Assembly (NCBI GenBank): GCA_902776545.1
Contig: CACYQO010000041.1
Span: 1 to 39,014 of the forward strand
Source: an uncultured Prevotellaceae bacterium
GTDB taxonomy: Bacteria; Bacteroidota; Bacteroidia; Bacteroidales; Bacteroidaceae
Direction: 5' to 3'
DNA: 39,014 bases
Below are positions 38,587 through 39,014 of the stretch, piece after piece. Within the stretch, counting starts at the first letter, position 1; each line of letters begins with the position of its first letter. A program made the translations under genes and the position numbers. Under the pieces are notes generated by a model. That model ran no database searches, was not told the origin of the DNA, and worked only from the letters and a program-made list of their open reading frames with translations.

Positions 38587-39014
38587 TGTCGCTCAGGGCT
38601 TCGACCACTTCCTGATGCCTAATACCCTCTTTGATCACGATGAAGATCGTGTCGTCGCCAGCGATGGTGCCGATGATTTGGGGCACGTCGCTGTTGTCGA
38701 TGTTCCAGGCGATGCTGCTGGCATAGCCGGGACGGGTCTTGATGACACCCATATTCCCGGAAAAATTGATGCTGACGAAGCCTGGCACCTGCATCATCTC
38801 ACGGATATTGCTCGGCGTACTGACTCGTTTGTACATCGTATCGTTGGGCAACACATAGATGTAGTTTCCGCCCATTGTGGCAGCCTTGGCGACCTTCAAC
38901 TGCTTTAGGTCGCGACTCAGAGTAGCCTGCGTCAGCTTGAATCCTTCTTTCTGCAAAGCGTTCAACAGCTCGTCCTGACTGCCAAGCTGCTGGCTTGAGA
39001 TGATGAGACGCAGG
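38567..39014 (-). CDS. argR: Arginine repressor ArgR (5' end outside the window)
   Basis: The frame is open to the window edge (LRLIISSQQLGSQDELLNAL continues into QKEGFKLTQATLSRDLKQL), giving the ArgR winged-helix domain with its SRDL motif. The C-terminal oligomerisation/arginine-binding domain contains SSIAWNIDNSDVPQIIGTIAGDDTIFIVI, including the GTIAGDDT hexamer motif. Only about the first 10 residues are missing. As first gene of the operon it probably represses it when arginine is plentiful; the operator and promoter lie beyond the window. Confidence 0.94.
   Translation of the reverse strand, partial: LRLIISSQQLGSQDELLNALQKEGFKLTQATLSRDLKQLKVAKAATMGGNYIYVLPNDTMYKRVSTPSNIREMMQVPGFVSINFSGNMGVIKTRPGYASSIAWNIDNSDVPQIIGTIAGDDTIFIVIKEGIRHQEVVEALSDIVPNMR

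Overview
The window looks like chromosome from a Bacteroidales bacterium, most likely a Prevotella-type genus. Evidence: a SusC/SusD outer-membrane pair, NigD-like and DUF4369-like lipoproteins, a succinyl-type ornithine carbamoyltransferase in a joined arginine/proline operon, and -7 boxes of the Bacteroidetes form TAnnTTTG. No tRNA, rRNA, CRISPR array, insertion sequence or phage gene was seen. Taxonomy and family names are from memory, not from a search.

Layout. (1) 1-7984, plus strand: rpmH, a PASTA membrane protein, an RluA-family pseudouridine synthase, D-Ala-D-Ala ligase, an acyltransferase, a NigD-like lipoprotein, then a membrane protein (probably DUF6057) coupled to a beta-propeller lipoprotein with a CXXCH haem-c motif. 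(2) 8080-14969, minus strand: two more membrane-protein/haem-lipoprotein pairs, with a DUF4369-like lipoprotein between them, behind one well-formed promoter. All three pairs overlap by ATGA. This threefold module (5079-14969) is the best candidate for an undescribed system. (3) 15013-16301: an antitoxin with a broken PIN toxin, then about 760 bases without genes holding a large imperfect inverted repeat around three palindromes spaced exactly 22 bases apart. (4) 16302-22841, minus strand: a SusC/SusD/glycan-binding lipoprotein locus with its terminator. (5) 23198-27982: threonine aldolase, then a divergent pair of secreted proteins: an alpha/beta-hydrolase fused to a degenerate histidine phosphatase, and an intact histidine phosphatase. 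(6) 27990-39014, minus strand: argR, GNAT acyltransferase, argG, argC, argD, proC, XRE-cupin regulator, acyl-CoA synthetase, proB, proA, argF'. This covers much of arginine (acylated route) and all of proline synthesis from glutamate; argB, argH and the deacylase are not here.

A second theme is repeats invading genes. At least three palindromic families occur. Family A (REP-like, CCCCCTAA/TTAGGGGG with a TCTGAAC tail, and a CCCCTCCT variant) forms inverted pairs and also lies in frame inside three proteins. Family B (CACAGAGACACAGAGATACAG with its inverted copy) encodes the lipoprotein signal peptides of two paralogues. Family C (GGACTACAGGACT...AGTCCTGTAGTCC) sits just upstream of four genes in the arg/pro operon. 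Short tandem repeats supply further signal peptides, a start codon, a stop codon and protein loops.
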